DNA from: Luscinia megarhynchos
Taxonomy: Eukaryota; Chordata; Aves; Passeriformes; Turdidae
Assembly: GCA_034336665.1 (NCBI GenBank)
Contig: JAPFBE010000013.1
Coordinates: 15,603,056 to 15,667,055, forward strand
Reading direction: 5' to 3'
Length of the DNA stretch: 64,000 bases
Shown: piece by piece, positions 1 through 14,230 of the stretch
How positions within the stretch are numbered: position 1 is the stretch's first letter
Layout of the letters: every line of letters starts with the position of its first letter
Made by a program: the position numbers and the translations under genes
The notes under the pieces: generated by a model
What the model was told of the DNA's origin: nothing
Database searches by the model: none
The model's input: the letters and a program-made list of their open reading frames with translations, nothing else

Positions 1-1089
1 CAAGTATAAGTATGAGGTGCTGCTCTGGAAGAAAGCTTGAAAGGGGAGCAAGGGGAGGAAAGTGTCTGGGAAAGAGTCAGGAGGAATATCTTCTGACAGC
101 TGATCACATCTGGAACTTTGCCAGATCCATGCCATTAGCAACCTCCTGGAAATCCACAGAAAACTGCCAAGCCAGTTCTCTGACTGACAATTCTCATGCT
201 GCCACATCACATACAACCATCCAGGAAAACCACATCAAGACAGAACAAGACTGACCCACAAATACACACACATACAAAAAAACCAACCAAAAAAACCCCC
301 CAAGCCAATGCTAGTTCTACTTCTGCTAACTGGAGTAAATGAGATTAAAAAGATCTTTGTGCACGATTACTACCTGTGTGATCCAGCACAATACAGAAGA
401 AAAGGCAACTTTATGCTTAAAAACCTCTTTATAAATTCTGTTTTCTTCATCAGGGTGAAGGATTGGAGCGAGGACACATTTTCAAATGCTGTACTGGAAA
501 CAGGGCTACAGATAAGTTTAAAGTTCAGGGTGTGCTTATATGACAGGCTTGGGACTTGGACTGCCAAAGCTGATTATTTCTTCCTCATACTCACACTGGC
601 TAATGCTCCATATGCTTGGCTGGGGTTTGGACCACAGTGTCCAAGTGCAGGTCTTAAGTTACCCAGTCAAAGCAAACAGATTGAGGGTTTGGCTCCTGCA
701 CTGTCCAGGCTGAATTTCAGCTGTCCTTGCTCGAGGCTCTGCTCTCTGCAGCTCCTGGGGCTCAGCACTCAGCCCTACCCACCCCTCACACTTGGCCTCC
801 TTCATCCTCACAGCTGGAATTCCCAGGGAGTGTCCTGCCTTCCCTCCTGCTGCCTCCTTGTGCAGCTCACCACAGCAGCCCTCTCCAGACACAAAAGTGT
901 TTGACAAAGCCCTGTCCCTCCACAGGGCTCCAGCCATCCTCCAGCACAGAAACAGCCTGTTGGAGTGGATCCAGGGCAGCCACGAGGATGACCCAAGGGC
1001 TGGAGCCCCTCTCCTGTGAGGATAAGCAGAAAGAGTCATGGTTGTTCTTCCTGGGAGAAGGAGGCTCTGGGGAAGCCCTAGAGCAGCTT
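1..1089. other. Gene-free flank
   Basis: No recognisable exon or RNA gene. ORFs of up to 198 codons lack domain features or paired splice sites. The A/C-rich run at 270-302 is the only clear local feature. Confidence 0.5.
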
Positions 1090-1180
1090 TCCAGCACTTC
1101 AAGGGCTCTTTGCAGTGCTGGGTTAATGGCTGGAATTGATCATCTCAGAGGTCTCTTCCAGCCTGGATGATTCTCTGATT
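1090..1180 (+). mobile_element. CR1 LINE 3'-end fragment
   Basis: The run GGGTTAATGGCTGGAATTGA, then TCATCTCAGAGGTCTCTTCC and a GATTCTCTGATT end, is typical of a degraded CR1 3' end in plus orientation. Confidence 0.6.
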
Positions 1181-1189
1181 GTTAAAAAG

Positions 1190-1455
1190 ATAAGGACAAA
1201 CTTCAGCAGGGTCTGTTGTGATAGGATGAGGGCTGATTTAGATCAGCTATAAAGAGCAAGTCTTTTATAATGAGTGTGATTAAACTTTGGAGTAGGTTGC
1301 CCAGAAAGGTGGTGGATGCCTCACTCTTGGAAACATTGAAGGTTAGGCTAGATAGGTCTCTGAGCAACTTGGCCTGGTTGAGAATATTCCTGCTTATTCC
1401 AGGGGTTTTTGACTAGATGGCCTTTAAAGGTCCCTTCCAACTCACACTATTTTAT
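1190..1455 (+). mobile_element. CR1 LINE 3'-end fragment
   Basis: Contains GTTGCCCAGAAAGGTGGTGG, GATGCCTCACTCTTGGAAAC, and the tail GGTCCCTTCCAACTCACACT followed by ATTTTATTATTC. These are hallmark CR1 3' sequences. Heavily mutated, so old. Confidence 0.75.
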
Positions 1456-4400
1456 TATTCAACTAAAGGAAACAATCCCCAGAAAGTAACACCAGCCAGG
1501 AGTTATAACAGATAGTAAAGAAAGACAATCAGAAAAACAGAGGTAACAATAGAGAAAAAGCAGCCCCACATCTTAAAGACTGTTTTGTTTCGTTTCTGAA
1601 AGAATGCTTCTGGAAAAAGATCTTTAGCTTTGGTCTTAGAGTACATAATGGCCAACACCCTGTGCACCTGCCCCAGGACAGGGGTTCTCACAGCTGGGAA
1701 TGCAGAGAGCTGCTGGCCTGCAGAGGGGCCTGGAGACCCCACCTCTGCTCTGAGGCTGGGAATTCAAAGCTCTGTGACAAGGGACACTATGGGTAATAGC
1801 TGGTCCAAGGAGTTTGGGAATCAGTGCTGCAGCTTGAAGCCATGCTTGTTCTGAGCAGAAAACAGGCATGCTTCAGTTTGCAGAGCTTCCCAGATGAATT
1901 GCAATTTTGTACACTCAGTTTATAGGCAGAGGAAATCCTTTTTTTTAATTTTTTTTATTTTTTGTTTTCACCCTCCCACTTGTTCTTCCTCCTCCCTAGA
2001 AGTTTTTATACTCACAGTAAGCCAAGCATCAAATGATTTCAATGTGTGGTTATGCTCAGAGAGGGCAGAGACCCTGATGAAGCACACGGGGTGGGGAATC
2101 CATGATTGTCACCATTTCTTTTGCCTGTGACTCAGTTGGAGGCTATTTCAACAAGACAAATGAACTACTTTCAATTCACAGCAACTTTTAAATGAAAAAG
2201 CTGTTAAGTATCAAAATAAGTACTTTCACATTTGTCTGCAAAGATTAAAGAAAGTAGGTCTCTACTGGTCACCTGAATCTATTTTTTACGAAGACATTTG
2301 AAAGGCATTTTATCAGCTGCTGAGCAGTATTTACTTATGAGAGTGTTCTAATTGCTTTGGAATGTGCACCCTTACTGCTGGAACAGCTCAGCCCGGCTAG
2401 CACTCTGAGCAAAGGAACACTGGCTCATCGGACACACCACTGTTATACAGCATTCATTCTTCATTCTCAAGGTAAACAGCATGAAATTTGAAAAGCAAAA
2501 GCAGCCAATACCTCATAAACAATGACTTTTGCAGAGCTGCCCTACATGTTTACAAAACCATCAACTCATCAGCAAAATTAATCATTGCCATGACTGAAAT
2601 CATCACAGATCAGTAATTTAGAACTAAATCCATCTTGCAGCTGGAATTGCACGGGCAAAAGCTTATTCCTGGTGCCCTGTAAATAAGTGCAGGAGTCAAT
2701 ACCCAGCATGGAAGAAGTAGTGTGTCCTGGCCACAAGTAAGCAGCCTTGCCCTCTCTTAGTACATCAGCAGTGGATGTCTTGGTAGATCAAACAAAATCT
2801 ACTCAATCTTGCCCTAATCTTCTAAAACTGAAGCAGAACTCTGGCCTGCATTACACATGTGCAGGCTCAGTAACAGCCTAACAAAAAAGAAAAGAAAATA
2901 AAAAAAAATTGGTTATAGCCCTATCTGTCTTTAAGACACAGCAATCCCAAAGACTGAGTCACAGCCTGGAAAGTGCAGTGGTTTGAACAGCACTTTCTCT
3001 TTGTCTGCCTGTATCACAAAATCCCCATGTACTTCACCCAGCAGAGTTGGAAAAGCATAAAATAATTGCTATTATGCATGTTGATATATAAAACATGGAA
3101 AATCAAAGAACAATAAAGGACAAATCATCCCAATCCTCCTAGCACTGATACAAAAGTGAACTGCTATATGTAGCAAACAGCCAAGCCAGTCCCATTGGCC
3201 TGAGTCAACTTTTATAAACAGACTTGCAAACTTTGCATGCTTTGAGTTAGTTTCATAGGAGGCAGGAATGTCCCATGCCTATCTCCCCTTCAAGCTGGAG
3301 TTAACAGAATCCTTGGATAAAGCAGCCCCAGACAAAACCAGGCCAGGCTTGGAGATAAACAGCCCTGGTGGCTGCTCAGAGCTCTGCTCTGATCTTGACA
3401 GCCAGATCTTGGAGAAGGCTGAAGGTGAGACAGGGTTAGAGGCTCTCAGCTGAGAGGGCTCTTCTCATTTCTGACTCATTCCACAAGAAAGTTTCTTGAG
3501 TTTTCTGCCTGACATCCCATCCAGCTCTCCTGCTCTGTGAAGGCATTGTTTGCAGTCCTCTCTCATCTCTTCTCCAGATCTGAGCTGTTGAAGCAGCCCT
3601 TAACCCCCCCAGCAGCTGCTGCCCTTGTCCCCTCCTGCTGTCCCTCACAGCTGCCTCTGCTGACCAGCTACAGGCTCCACTCCTGCTCTCCCATCACCAG
3701 AGAAGGAGCAAATGCCTCTTAATTTCCTGCCTTCCCTCAGCTACCCAAGTTCACATTTCCCTTTGTTTTGTTTCCTACAGCCAATTATTTTTTTTAAGTG
3801 GCTGGCTTGTTTTCTTATTGGAAAACCTTTTTTGGCCTTAAAGCAGCAGGAACTTCTCCTTGTTTTCTCCTGCTGAGAAGGGACCTGACCTAGAGGTGAG
3901 AGCTTTGAGGCTGCCAAAGTGATCTCCCTGCATGACCTTTTTAATCCTTGGCCTCCATTGCTTCAGTCAACACCACAAGTGCCTTCTAGTATGACAATCA
4001 CCATTTGTTGCTTAGGAATTAAACATTGACTAAACACATCATTCTGCATAGGCCATTGAACTGGAAGAATGTTTAGTGAGCTCAGCAGCTAAAGCTCTAT
4101 TAACCATCTCTGGTGACCTTCTCCTTTGCCTTCTCCAAGGCAAAAGCATTGCCAGGGCTCAAAGGCTTTCCAAAATGCTCCTTCTGTAGCCCACCATGCT
4201 TTTAAAGCTCTGACACCCCCACACAACAAAGTCTGCTGTCTACCAGCACATAGATGCTAACTTATCCATCCCATCACAGCATAAAGTTTGTTGTTCCACA
4301 CTTCATGCTGTTCCCAGCTCTCTCCAAACCAGTTTAGCACCACCCACAGCACATCTAGTGCTCCTTCTGGCACGCCAGTGAGTTTAAGTGCTGCACTCCA

Positions 4401-6554
4401 AGTTGAAAGAAAGATTAGTTTCCTTCCTCAAGCATGCCTGCAATGTTTAACAGTTCTCTGGAGCACAGGTCAGCTAAAGGGGTGTTGAAACAGAACAACT
4501 AACAGACAGGACAGCAAATGGCGTTTTATAAACTTCAGCAAATACAATAGCAAGAGTCCAACATAGCCCTGGGGGAGGATTTTCCCTCTCCAGATACCAA
4601 AATCACAAAGAAGTGTGTCATAGGGTAATAAATAGAAGACATGTTAAGGTACCAGTTTCTCACTCTAGCACTTTAAAACAAGCAAGGAGAAAAGTGAAAT
4701 GAGAATTCCTTGTATCTTCTGAATTCTCTTCTTCCTTAACTTGGCACGCACAAAAGAGAAAAGCATGGGAGAGAAGAGCCCACATTTCTCTCAGACTCAA
4801 TGCTATTTATATATCCTGCTCCCATCAGATCAGGAGGAAAAACTTGGAAGAGTATTGGGTGGTCTTTTGTGGTTGTTATTCAATAAAACCACCTAAGTAA
4901 GAGAGCAGTTCTACCACCTCACTGGAACTGGACTCTGTCCCCCTTGGTGGCATCTTGCCAATGCTAATAATTTAGTAGGATGGTTAAGTGTTTTGAAACT
5001 AAAAAACAGCTTTCAGCACTATTCCTAGACCAATCAGATCTGGAAAAAAACCCCAACCAGTCCAAATACTGTCTTAGCTTGGATGCAGAAAGCTGTACCT
5101 CATTAAACTCTGTTACACGTGCCAGCTACCTTTGAGTTAGGAAAGGAACTGCACCAGCATGAATGATGAGACTTGCTGGACAGAGCAGATTGACAGATAG
5201 AAATGAGAGACAGGTCTAAGCACGAGCTTGAGATAGGCCAGCAGGTAGTGTCTGCTCATTCTTCTCCTGTCCTACCACATCCAGAAGTCTTAAAGAAAAG
5301 AAGAATAAGGTGTGGTGCTCTTGAATGTTAGAGATAGTATCACAAAACTCATGCTTGAGCCTAAGTTTGACCCTGGAGGTCCAAATTCCCCAGGGAGGTG
5401 TGTCAGAGGAAGAGGCAGGTGAGACAGCAGCCCAGCAGCTCACAGAGGGTGTTCTGGAGTCCACACGTGGGAGTTTGGTTTCAGTCTGCTCAGAGCTGTG
5501 TCAGGCTGTGGATCTGCAGTCCTCAGCACTGGAGCAGGAATTCTTCAAGCTTCAATGAATGCAGTGCAACACCTCTGTCATCTCAGCAGGTATAATGATC
5601 ACCACTGTCATTTGCAGCATATAAGAAGGCAGTCACTGGTTTCTTCTAAACAAACATAATCACAGTTTTTTCAGTTTGTCACTTCCAAAACTTTGTTGTT
5701 TGGGCAAGGCTTGACACCCATGAAGGAAATCCTACCTATTCCCATTCCACAGGCACAAAGAGTGTGTGAAAACCATTAAAGCCATATCAGCCCCCAAAGC
5801 AAGGTCCCAGAAACAGCACAACTGCACATCAACAACAGCAGAACACCTGGCAGGCATGGGGACACACTGGTGAGCCTGGGAATCTGCCAGCCCATGCCCC
5901 CTGGGAAGCAGGGGGCCAGCAGCACACATCTGTGTAGGAAATATTGCATTTCAGTAGGCATAAGGACAATGAGAAGGATTTTGCTTCTCATCTTTTAAAG
6001 TGCCCTAACCAACCACTGAGCTGGTGGGGCACAAAACCAAGGATCTCAAGCTGATTGCTTGTTACCCATCTACAAAAGCACACAGGTGTACTGGGTTTAC
6101 TCAAGTGTTCTCTGCAAGCTTGATTTTCAGCTCTTTTCCTCAGTCTTTGCCAACAACCTTGCTCTAACAGCCTCTTCTGCTCCAAGAGTCACAGGATCGT
6201 AACAGAGCAGAGAACAAATTCACTGGCCAAGTCTCTCATTTCAGAATTGCACTATAATCCTGACCTTGAGGAGCCAGTTCCCTGGTACATTTATTAATGC
6301 TGCCTACATTATCCTTCAGCCTTGGAAAGGGGACAAACTTAGCCTCAAGACAGGAGGAAGGGACATGTGGAAGGGAAATTAAGCTACTTAAGAGTTCTTG
6401 GCAATAAATGCAAGAAGACAAGATTATAATTATCTAGTTTATTGCCATAAACAAGCAATTTTTTTAGTAACTTAGATTTCAGTAAATCTTTCCAGAAGAT
6501 GACAGTGAAATAACCATCTGAGAAAGCAATCTCCTTTGTGCACAAAATCCAGGT
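1456..6554. other. Intergenic DNA, nothing recognised
   Basis: Mixed unique sequence with short T- and A-rich runs (1.94, 2.88 kb). No coding exon, RNA gene or well preserved repeat is recognised. It is in the direction where PHLDB2 would be expected in mammalian gene order. Confidence 0.5.
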
Positions 6555-6965
6555 GATATGAAGATCATAGAATGGCTTGGGGTAAAGGGGACCTTAAAGC
6601 ACATTTAGCTCCAAGTCCTCCTGTCACAGGCAGGGACAGCTTCCACTAGACCAGGCTGCTCAAAGCCTCATTGAGACTGGCCTTGAACACTTCCAGGGAT
6701 GGGGCAGCCACAGATTCTCTCAGCAGCCAGAGCCCCACCACCCTCACAGTAAAGAATTTCTTCCTAGCATCTAATGTAAACCTACTGGCAATTTCAAGTC
6801 ATTACCCCCTTGTCCTGTCACTACATGTTCCTGTAGAAAGTCCCTCTCCATCTTTCTCATAGATTCCTTTCAAGTACTCAAAGGCCACAATTAGGTCTCT
6901 CAAGCCTTCTTGTTTCCAGGCTGAACAATCCCAATACTCTCTCCCAATTTGGCACCACCAAAACT
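6555..6965 (-). mobile_element. CR1 LINE fragment, about 400 bp
   Basis: Read in reverse it is a CR1 3' region. Diagnostic pieces on the plus strand are CATAGAATGGCTTGGGGTAA, CCACTAGACCAGGCTGCTCA, AACACTTCCAGGGATGGGGC, CACAGTAAAGAATTTCTTCC and CCTTGTCCTGTCACTACATG. It is the best preserved CR1 copy in the window. Confidence 0.88.
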
Positions 6966-9900
6966 TTTTCCAGAGCTAGTACTGTGTAAACAAACAATTA
7001 CCTGGTAAGAATTTCATAGACTCTGCTAGTGTAAACTTGTCTTGCAGCAGCCTTGCTCTTCCTCTGTGGATATATTCCAGGAAACCTACACTGAGTTTCA
7101 GATTCATTCTGGATCTAAATGCCTGGAAGGATATGTCTGGCTTCAATGTTTTTGCCAGCATTGTGCATGCCTGCACAGTGAACGTACCCAGCAGACAGGG
7201 GGAAAACCAGCCTTGAGAAATGCGAGTTCATAGCTCCCCGTACGTGGTTGTGATGTGCAGCAAGGGAGTCAGCCTGTGAGACAGCCTGTGTCATGATCCT
7301 CAGACAACCCTGTTACTAAGGGCAATTTTCAGGACAGATTGATAGAGGGCCAGAAGGGGATTATCTTTGCACTATACACTTCTTTATTTTTTGTTTTGGC
7401 AGTGACCAAAGCATATTTTCCAGCACTATCCACTATCACACAGGATGAGCTGGCTGCTGCTCTAATGCTTCAGAGTTCAAGTCATGATTCTTCAAGAAAA
7501 GCAGAAATAAAAACCCCAAACTGTTGCATTTGAGATATTTAGGCTGAAATACTAGCAATTGTATTTCTCAGGAGAAATGCCTGCCAGTGCAGCCTTTCAA
7601 AAGATGCAATCAAAACATATTGAGTGTATTTGCAAATGTGGAACTGCATTTAATGTATCAAATGAACTTTGTACTGGATGTGGTTCAAAGAGTGAACTTG
7701 GTGTAATAATTTGTTCTGTCTCAAAAAAAAGCGTTCCAAACCAAGAGCTTTATTTTCTGTTCCAAAGGGCAAGTTACAGCACTAGCACTGCTGCATACCT
7801 TTCCTCCTCCCTTTCCACTGCTCCAACCTCTCTGCATGGTTTTTGTTTCTTTCCTGCATTTGTGATTTTAGGTTTTGCAATTTCAAGCTGGAAGAAAATC
7901 CAGGAATACCAAAATCCAACCCTTTGTTCAGTTGCTATGAGCAAAATATAAAGTGAATGTTGATTAAAAAACCAACCAACCAAAAAAAAAGAAAAAAACC
8001 CCAAAAAACCAAACACAAAAAAAAAACCAAGAAAGGAAAATATTTTTACCATCTTTAATTCTAATTTACACAGACCTCACCAAATAAGCAATATTCTTCT
8101 TCACCTTAGCTGCCAAAGGATCACTTTGCAGGCAGAAATATCTTGTAGGCAGTGTTTTGTTTTCCCTTTCTTTGAGAGTACTTACAAGAAGCAACACAAT
8201 AGAAATAACTCAGCTCTCAATTTCTTCTGTATTTTGCATTCACAAATGTCCAGTCCAAGAGGAATTTGGTATTAGAGCTGCAAACATAGCTGAAGTGCCA
8301 AGGTGCTGTGCCACAGTACAGAGTGAGGGGCTGGGGGGACATGGCTGGGCCAGCCCTGTGCCTGTTCCTCTGCTGAGCCACCCAAACAACATCTGCACAA
8401 ACCATAGCAAAACTTCCTCATGGTTATAACAGAGATGAAACAATGGCACCTGCAACTCTGACCAAACAGAAAATACCCCTTAAAACCCAAGCATGAGGTG
8501 TACCATCAGGGCTTTGCACACACCAGCCAAGACTTTATGCCATTTCACTGAAACTTGCAAGCCTTTGCACGAAGGCCAACACATTGCCCAGCATCTCCTG
8601 AGCCACCAGAAGCCTTTTAAAGGTTCATCCATCTGCCTCAATCATAAGGGGACAGTCTGTGCTGGCATTGTACCACACATTTCCCACTTTATGCAGCTAC
8701 CAGCTAAGCTCCCTTGATGCTCTAATGCCTAAGGTACCACCAGTTGCTTTCTTTCTTCCCCCAAGAAACTGCCCACTACAGATAAAGCAGCAGAAAATAA
8801 CCCTTGCACCAATTTTAGGTTAGAAGCCGGCTAAGGAATCATATCTTTCAACAAATGGGGTTGTTTTACTTTCAAACTATAGAGAACAAAAAATAATCTC
8901 AAAGCAGACACGAGAAGCATTCCCCTCTCTGAAGTACAACCCAATTTACAGCTGTATGCAATTTCAGCCCACAGATTATGTTGGAATCCTTAATCCACAA
9001 ATTTTGGCCATGTAAGCAGTTCTGCCATGGGCATGCATTCTCACTGGTTGCTGAAATGAAGAGTAGTGACTCTGAGGCAAAATTTTTTTGAACCTGCAGA
9101 TATAAACCTACACAGCTATGTTCTCCCTTGAGCAGACTCTGCACCACTCCAAAGTTCTTCCCCCAAGGTATTTTTATTTTCTACTGCAGATAAGAGATAT
9201 ACAAGAAAGAACAAAAACAACAAGCCTTTTTCTACCCTAAGCAAACTTTTGCTTTTAATTTAAACAAATCCCCAAACTGAGGGAAAGTTGATTTTCAGGG
9301 TGATTGTATTAACAACTTATCCATACAGCAAATTACCTGTTAATGATCCTGGTCACACTCACCATCTTTTCCAGAAGAATCCACTTTGTCTTGACTTCAG
9401 GCAGTGGCACAATGAACTGAGTGGATCAAACCCTGATCCCCAAGAAGAGCAGCTGGGCTCACAAACCAACAGTAGTTCAAAATTCACTAGGTTTCTTCTT
9501 CCAGCATCTGCTCACCCAAGAGCATGACAAACTGACCCCACTTAGTACATTTAAATGTACTTTTTGGTCAAATGCTCTTCTAGTCTAATGCAAGTGCCTG
9601 GTGTGTCACCTAACTGATGAGAAGAATGTGACGTTACCATTACTCAACTGCAGAGCCTGCCAGCAGTTTGCTCACCTTCCAGCTAGACGTGGAACGAGAG
9701 CTGCTGGCAGCATACACCAGGTTCCAGACTGGCTGTCCCTCAGACAGCGTGGAGGAGTTTATCCTCCACAGCTAAAAAAAAAAAACCTGCAGGCAGGTTC
9801 AGCAGCATCCCCTAAGAGGTAAATAGTAAGACACATGCAATTCAGGAATGATTCTGTCTGAACAGCTAATCACAGGTTTGTGGAGACAGTGAAACTCAGT

Positions 9901-10949
9901 AAAAAGGGCGTGCATAAATTTGTCACAGAACATGCTTCTAGTTTTTGCAGTCCCACTGCATGCTTCAAAATAACAATTTAATTCATGCATATACGTGCCT
10001 GTATATACAGGTGTGACCTTGTCCAGCACTGCTAAAGGCACACAGACTGAAAAAAAAATCCATTAAATCCCCTGGGGAAGCAATATGATGAAATCAGGCT
10101 CACTTGTGCCTCTTATGCCAGTCACTTTAGATTCGTGCTGCATAGGTATGCTGCTGAAAAACCTAGTGGCACACTCCCTGCCTACAGCACATAGCAGACA
10201 TTACTGACACCGGTGGTTAGCTTTGTGTGAGTCACTGCTAATGCAGGCTGGTTTGTAAATACCGACTTCGAGGTCTCAGACAACAGGTAGTGATTAAGCT
10301 CAGAACTCCCAGCTCTAACTTAGGTATTTTTAAAATCCCAATCTACAGATAGCTCCCCCTCAGTCACCCTGTCTGAAAACATGAGGGAAATTAGGGCCAT
10401 CCATCCTCTCCCTCTCCCCAGCTCCAGGACTCCCACATCAAGACAGACATGCTGAAAGCAACCCAAAAGAAGGGTGTGTCTGATCTCATTGGGTTACAAG
10501 CATCTGACAATAGCCCAGGCTCCAGGAATCATTATCAGTGCTTTGTTTTCTGATCAATTATTACAGTGGAGCTTCACCACCTGTATTACAGCAGTAGAAG
10601 TTGTACTTGCCTTCCAGGACAGAACTGGATCCACGGAGTAGCAAGCTGCGTGTCCCAGTGCAGTCAGGCAAAGATGTTAGCTGTGTGTACACACAAGTGC
10701 AAGCACACACTGATTTCTAATCACTCTGCACTACTACTTGCACTGAGAAGTTGTCAGCATATTCTAAAAATGAGGATGTTGTCTGGGGCTGCCTACTCAG
10801 GGGACAGAAGTGCACCAAGATGTAGCACCTCAAAAAAATCCCAAACCAACCCTTCAATGACACCATTCTGCATCAAGAGAGCTCAGCTGATGTTCGCTGA
10901 CTCACAATGTAATCATCGTGTATCAAAACAGTCAGTACAGAACACACGG
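6966..10949. other. Intergenic DNA, nothing recognised
   Basis: No exon or RNA gene supported. The 130-codon ORFs near 7.56 and 10.57 kb have no domain signature and low-complexity endings. Confidence 0.5.
7970..8045. repeat. A-rich low-complexity stretch
   Basis: Runs of A with AACC and CCCC interruptions. A similar stretch is at 270-302. No element is recognised next to it. Confidence 0.8.
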
Positions 10950-12434
10950 CAAGGATGATTAGCTCAAATTGTACTTTTTATTTTCAGGATTAAAAACCCC
11001 AATGATATAAAGCAGAAGACACAGATGTAAACCCCAAATTTATCTGCAGTTCAGATGAGGCATCCTGGTTTCACAAAACTGACAGGTGGGTAAAGCACAA
11101 ACTGCCAAAAGAAGACAAACTGCACAAAATAAATACTGAGAATTGATAACTCCTCTTCACCTGATCCTCTCTGCACCCTTCCACAGTATAAATTAAAAAA
11201 AAATCCATCTGGAAAATACATTTGACATTGAGAAAAAAAAAGAAACATCTAAATTATTTTTATATAAGATGTGCTGATCAACACATCTTTTAAAATTAAG
11301 AATACTCTGCAGTTCAACATAGATGATATGACAGGTTTAACAACGGGTAAGAGAAGTACTGTTTAAATGGACACCACACAATGCATAAATATTCAGGGAT
11401 ATAAAATATAAGCAGATTTAGCACACAGTTCTAAAGTTGACATTCCTATTCCAGTCCCTACAATTAACAGTTTACTTGGTAAGACTTGTATAGAAATAAA
11501 TATGCACATAGAAGTAAACACACTTCAACAGAACAGAGGTATTGGATTAATGGGACTGATTTTAATGCAAAATAGAGACTGATTTAACAACCTAAATCAA
11601 AGAGCTGATAGGATTACCATTAAAGGTGTCATTAAGTAAATCACCATACTCTTACCACAGTTAGTCCTACATATATGTCCTTAGCATAAAATTTATTTGC
11701 TCTTCACCATATGGTCTGGCTCTTCTACCCATCTGTTGAGCCAAAAAGCAAAGCTGGAATAAGAATTTGTCAAAGAAGAAAAAAACCCTTATTTTTCATT
11801 GCCAAAAGGACTGCATTTAGACCTGATCAAGTATCAGTTCTGCTTTCCACATTAGATAATTTCTCTATGCTTTAAAATGCATTAAAAATTTGCCAAGTTT
11901 TGTCCCAAGCAGTGGTCTTCTGACCAAAAAAATTTGCTTATTAGGGGTTGGCAACTATATGTTCAAGTCAAGATGAAAGTCTTATGAAAACAGCATATGG
12001 ATGTCATATTAAATACTGCATATTCAAGTAAATCTCAAGTCACACATGCTCAGACAGACTTCCATAGGCAACCCAATTCTAAATCAAAATATCTATATCC
12101 TCTATCTATCAAGTCCGAAACCCTGATCTTCTAAATAATGCATCAATGAACTCTGACACCTGAGACAAGTATGCAAAGAAAGTATTTCCAAAGGCTTAGC
12201 CAGATGAAAATAGGTGAGTATTGTAGCAGAAACCCTAGTCCTGTTTGAGCTAAAATCCCTGCTCAGAAGTGTTTTGAGTTCAGGTGCTTTTTAAACTCCA
12301 ACATTCAGTTAAATCCCTACCAACAACGGCAAAACCCAGCATGTGTTAGGAGCAAAGACCATTTCCCAAATACTCTTTCCTCCAGAGTGACTGTTTAGCA
12401 GAAAAGGGGCTGCCTTGCAGTCAGCATTTCTACT

Positions 12435-12550
12435 CTGAATCACAAAATTGTTAAGGTTGGACAAGACAATCAAGTCCATCACTGTTGTTTTCATTACCTC
12501 ACTATATCCTCAAGTATGGTGACTCCACCATTTCCCTATGCAGGTCAATA
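12435..12550 (-). mobile_element. CR1 LINE fragment
   Basis: AATCACAAAATTGTTAAGGT followed by TGGACAAGAC and CAAGTCCATC is the reversed CR1 3' end. It continues into the CR1-like TCCCTATGCAGGTCAA. Short and degraded. Confidence 0.6.
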
Positions 12551-14094
12551 TATTATGACAGTAGTTCCCAGGTAAAAGGCAGATTGTCAGTCTACATAAT
12601 CTAGTACAAACTCCTTTTTGTTTTTACCTACAGGACACTTACACAGAGGTCTACTGTGCCTCAGATATGCACACAGCAGCAATCAGAGTGAGGAAAGGAA
12701 TGCCACCAGTGTGCTTGGCATTCAGGAAGAGAAGCAAGAGCCATAAAACAGTGTATAACTAACCTGAATCTGTAATAACAAGCCAGATGTGTAACTATTC
12801 AAGAATACACAGTTTAAGTATTTTGCCTCAAGCAGCTGCTTGTTTTCTGGCTTCTCTCCCAGCACCCACCAAATGGTCAAGAGGTCAGAACAACTCTTCT
12901 GGGGAGGTTTTCTTCCCAACCTGCGTAACAGTGACTGTTTTGGGGATATACAAGCAAGACTAAAACCACTGTATTCACCAGATGTGCATCTCCATCGACA
13001 GTAAGAACCCCCTGCTTTCTCCTGTGCTCATGCCCATCTTTATTCTCCTCCAGCTCACCCATCCTGACCTTGCAGGCTCTTATTTGCTGCTCTCAGGGGC
13101 AGACTGCTCAGGGCCAGACTTGGCCAAGTGCCCCAGAGTGAGCTGCAGCACTGTCACTCACCTGCCAGACCTGCTCCACTCTGCTGCCCAGAACTGGGCT
13201 AAGCACTGCCACACCTTCCATGTGGGCACGGGATGCAAACTCCTGACCCACTTCCTTGATCCTCCCTTCCTGCCCAGCTCACCTTTTAATTTTGTAATGC
13301 TAGAAAATAGAGTCCAGAGCCCAAAGTCCAAGCCTAGATGAGTTCCATTTTGCAAAGCATGAGGAAGTCTGGACATGTTTTGGTGTTGAGTAAGCAAGAT
13401 AAGCCCATTATATGGATAGTTTTTCTCTGTGTAACACAACAGATGAAAGGTAGTTCATATTGCTTAGGATGGTTTCAGACAACCTTAGGACCAACTCTAA
13501 ACACCAGCATGAATGCTGGCTGCCCAGAGTAGCCAAAGGAAATGTCATGTCACAGACAAGTGTCACCTGCCAACTGCCCAACTCACCATTTAAGACTGTC
13601 AGGTTCCTCACATTGGAAGCACAGCACCAAGCACTGCTCTGAAATGACACAAATCTCTTCTGACAGGCCAAACTTACAGAAATGTTTTCCCCCCATATAT
13701 ACTTAACCATTATGCCAAATCTATTTTGCACTTCTTTTCCCTCTGCTAACACACTTAACACCCAGCAAGTTTAAAGATGCAAGAACTAACAGCAAGTATG
13801 CTAGGGAAACTTCTGGGTTTGCATTTCAAAAATGTCTAATCAAAGCCCTGAGCCCACCCCACCTCTATTCAAATAAATACAGCAGAAGGACTAATAACAG
13901 TCATTACTGTGCACACACAATACAAATACTGGTTAAGCCCAACAAGTCTCCTTTGAGGCAGATATATATATAAATATACAGCACAAAACATGTTAAGGGT
14001 CAAATACAAACATCATACTTCACCTTGCTTTGTCTTCTGGTTCTGCAGGGAACCTTAGAGAGGTATTATTTCTGCCTCACTGGCATTCAAGCCA

Positions 14095-14230
14095 AGTTAC
14101 AGAACCACAGAATATTCTGGGTTGGAAGGAACCCATAAGGGTCATGAACCCAGCTCTTAAATGAATGGCCCATACAGGGATCAAACCCACAGCCTTGGTG
14201 TTAACACCCAGCTGAGCTCTGAGCACCAAG
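14095..14230 (-). mobile_element. CR1-type fragment
   Basis: ACAGAACCACAGAATATTCT then GGGTTGGAAGGAACCCATAA and ACAGGGATCAAACCCACAGC match the reversed 3' tail common to avian CR1 subfamilies. Confidence 0.6.

Noticed and set aside
308..1170. ORFs of 147-198 codons at the left end
   Set aside because: They overlap on both strands, show no domain, and run into CR1 sequence.
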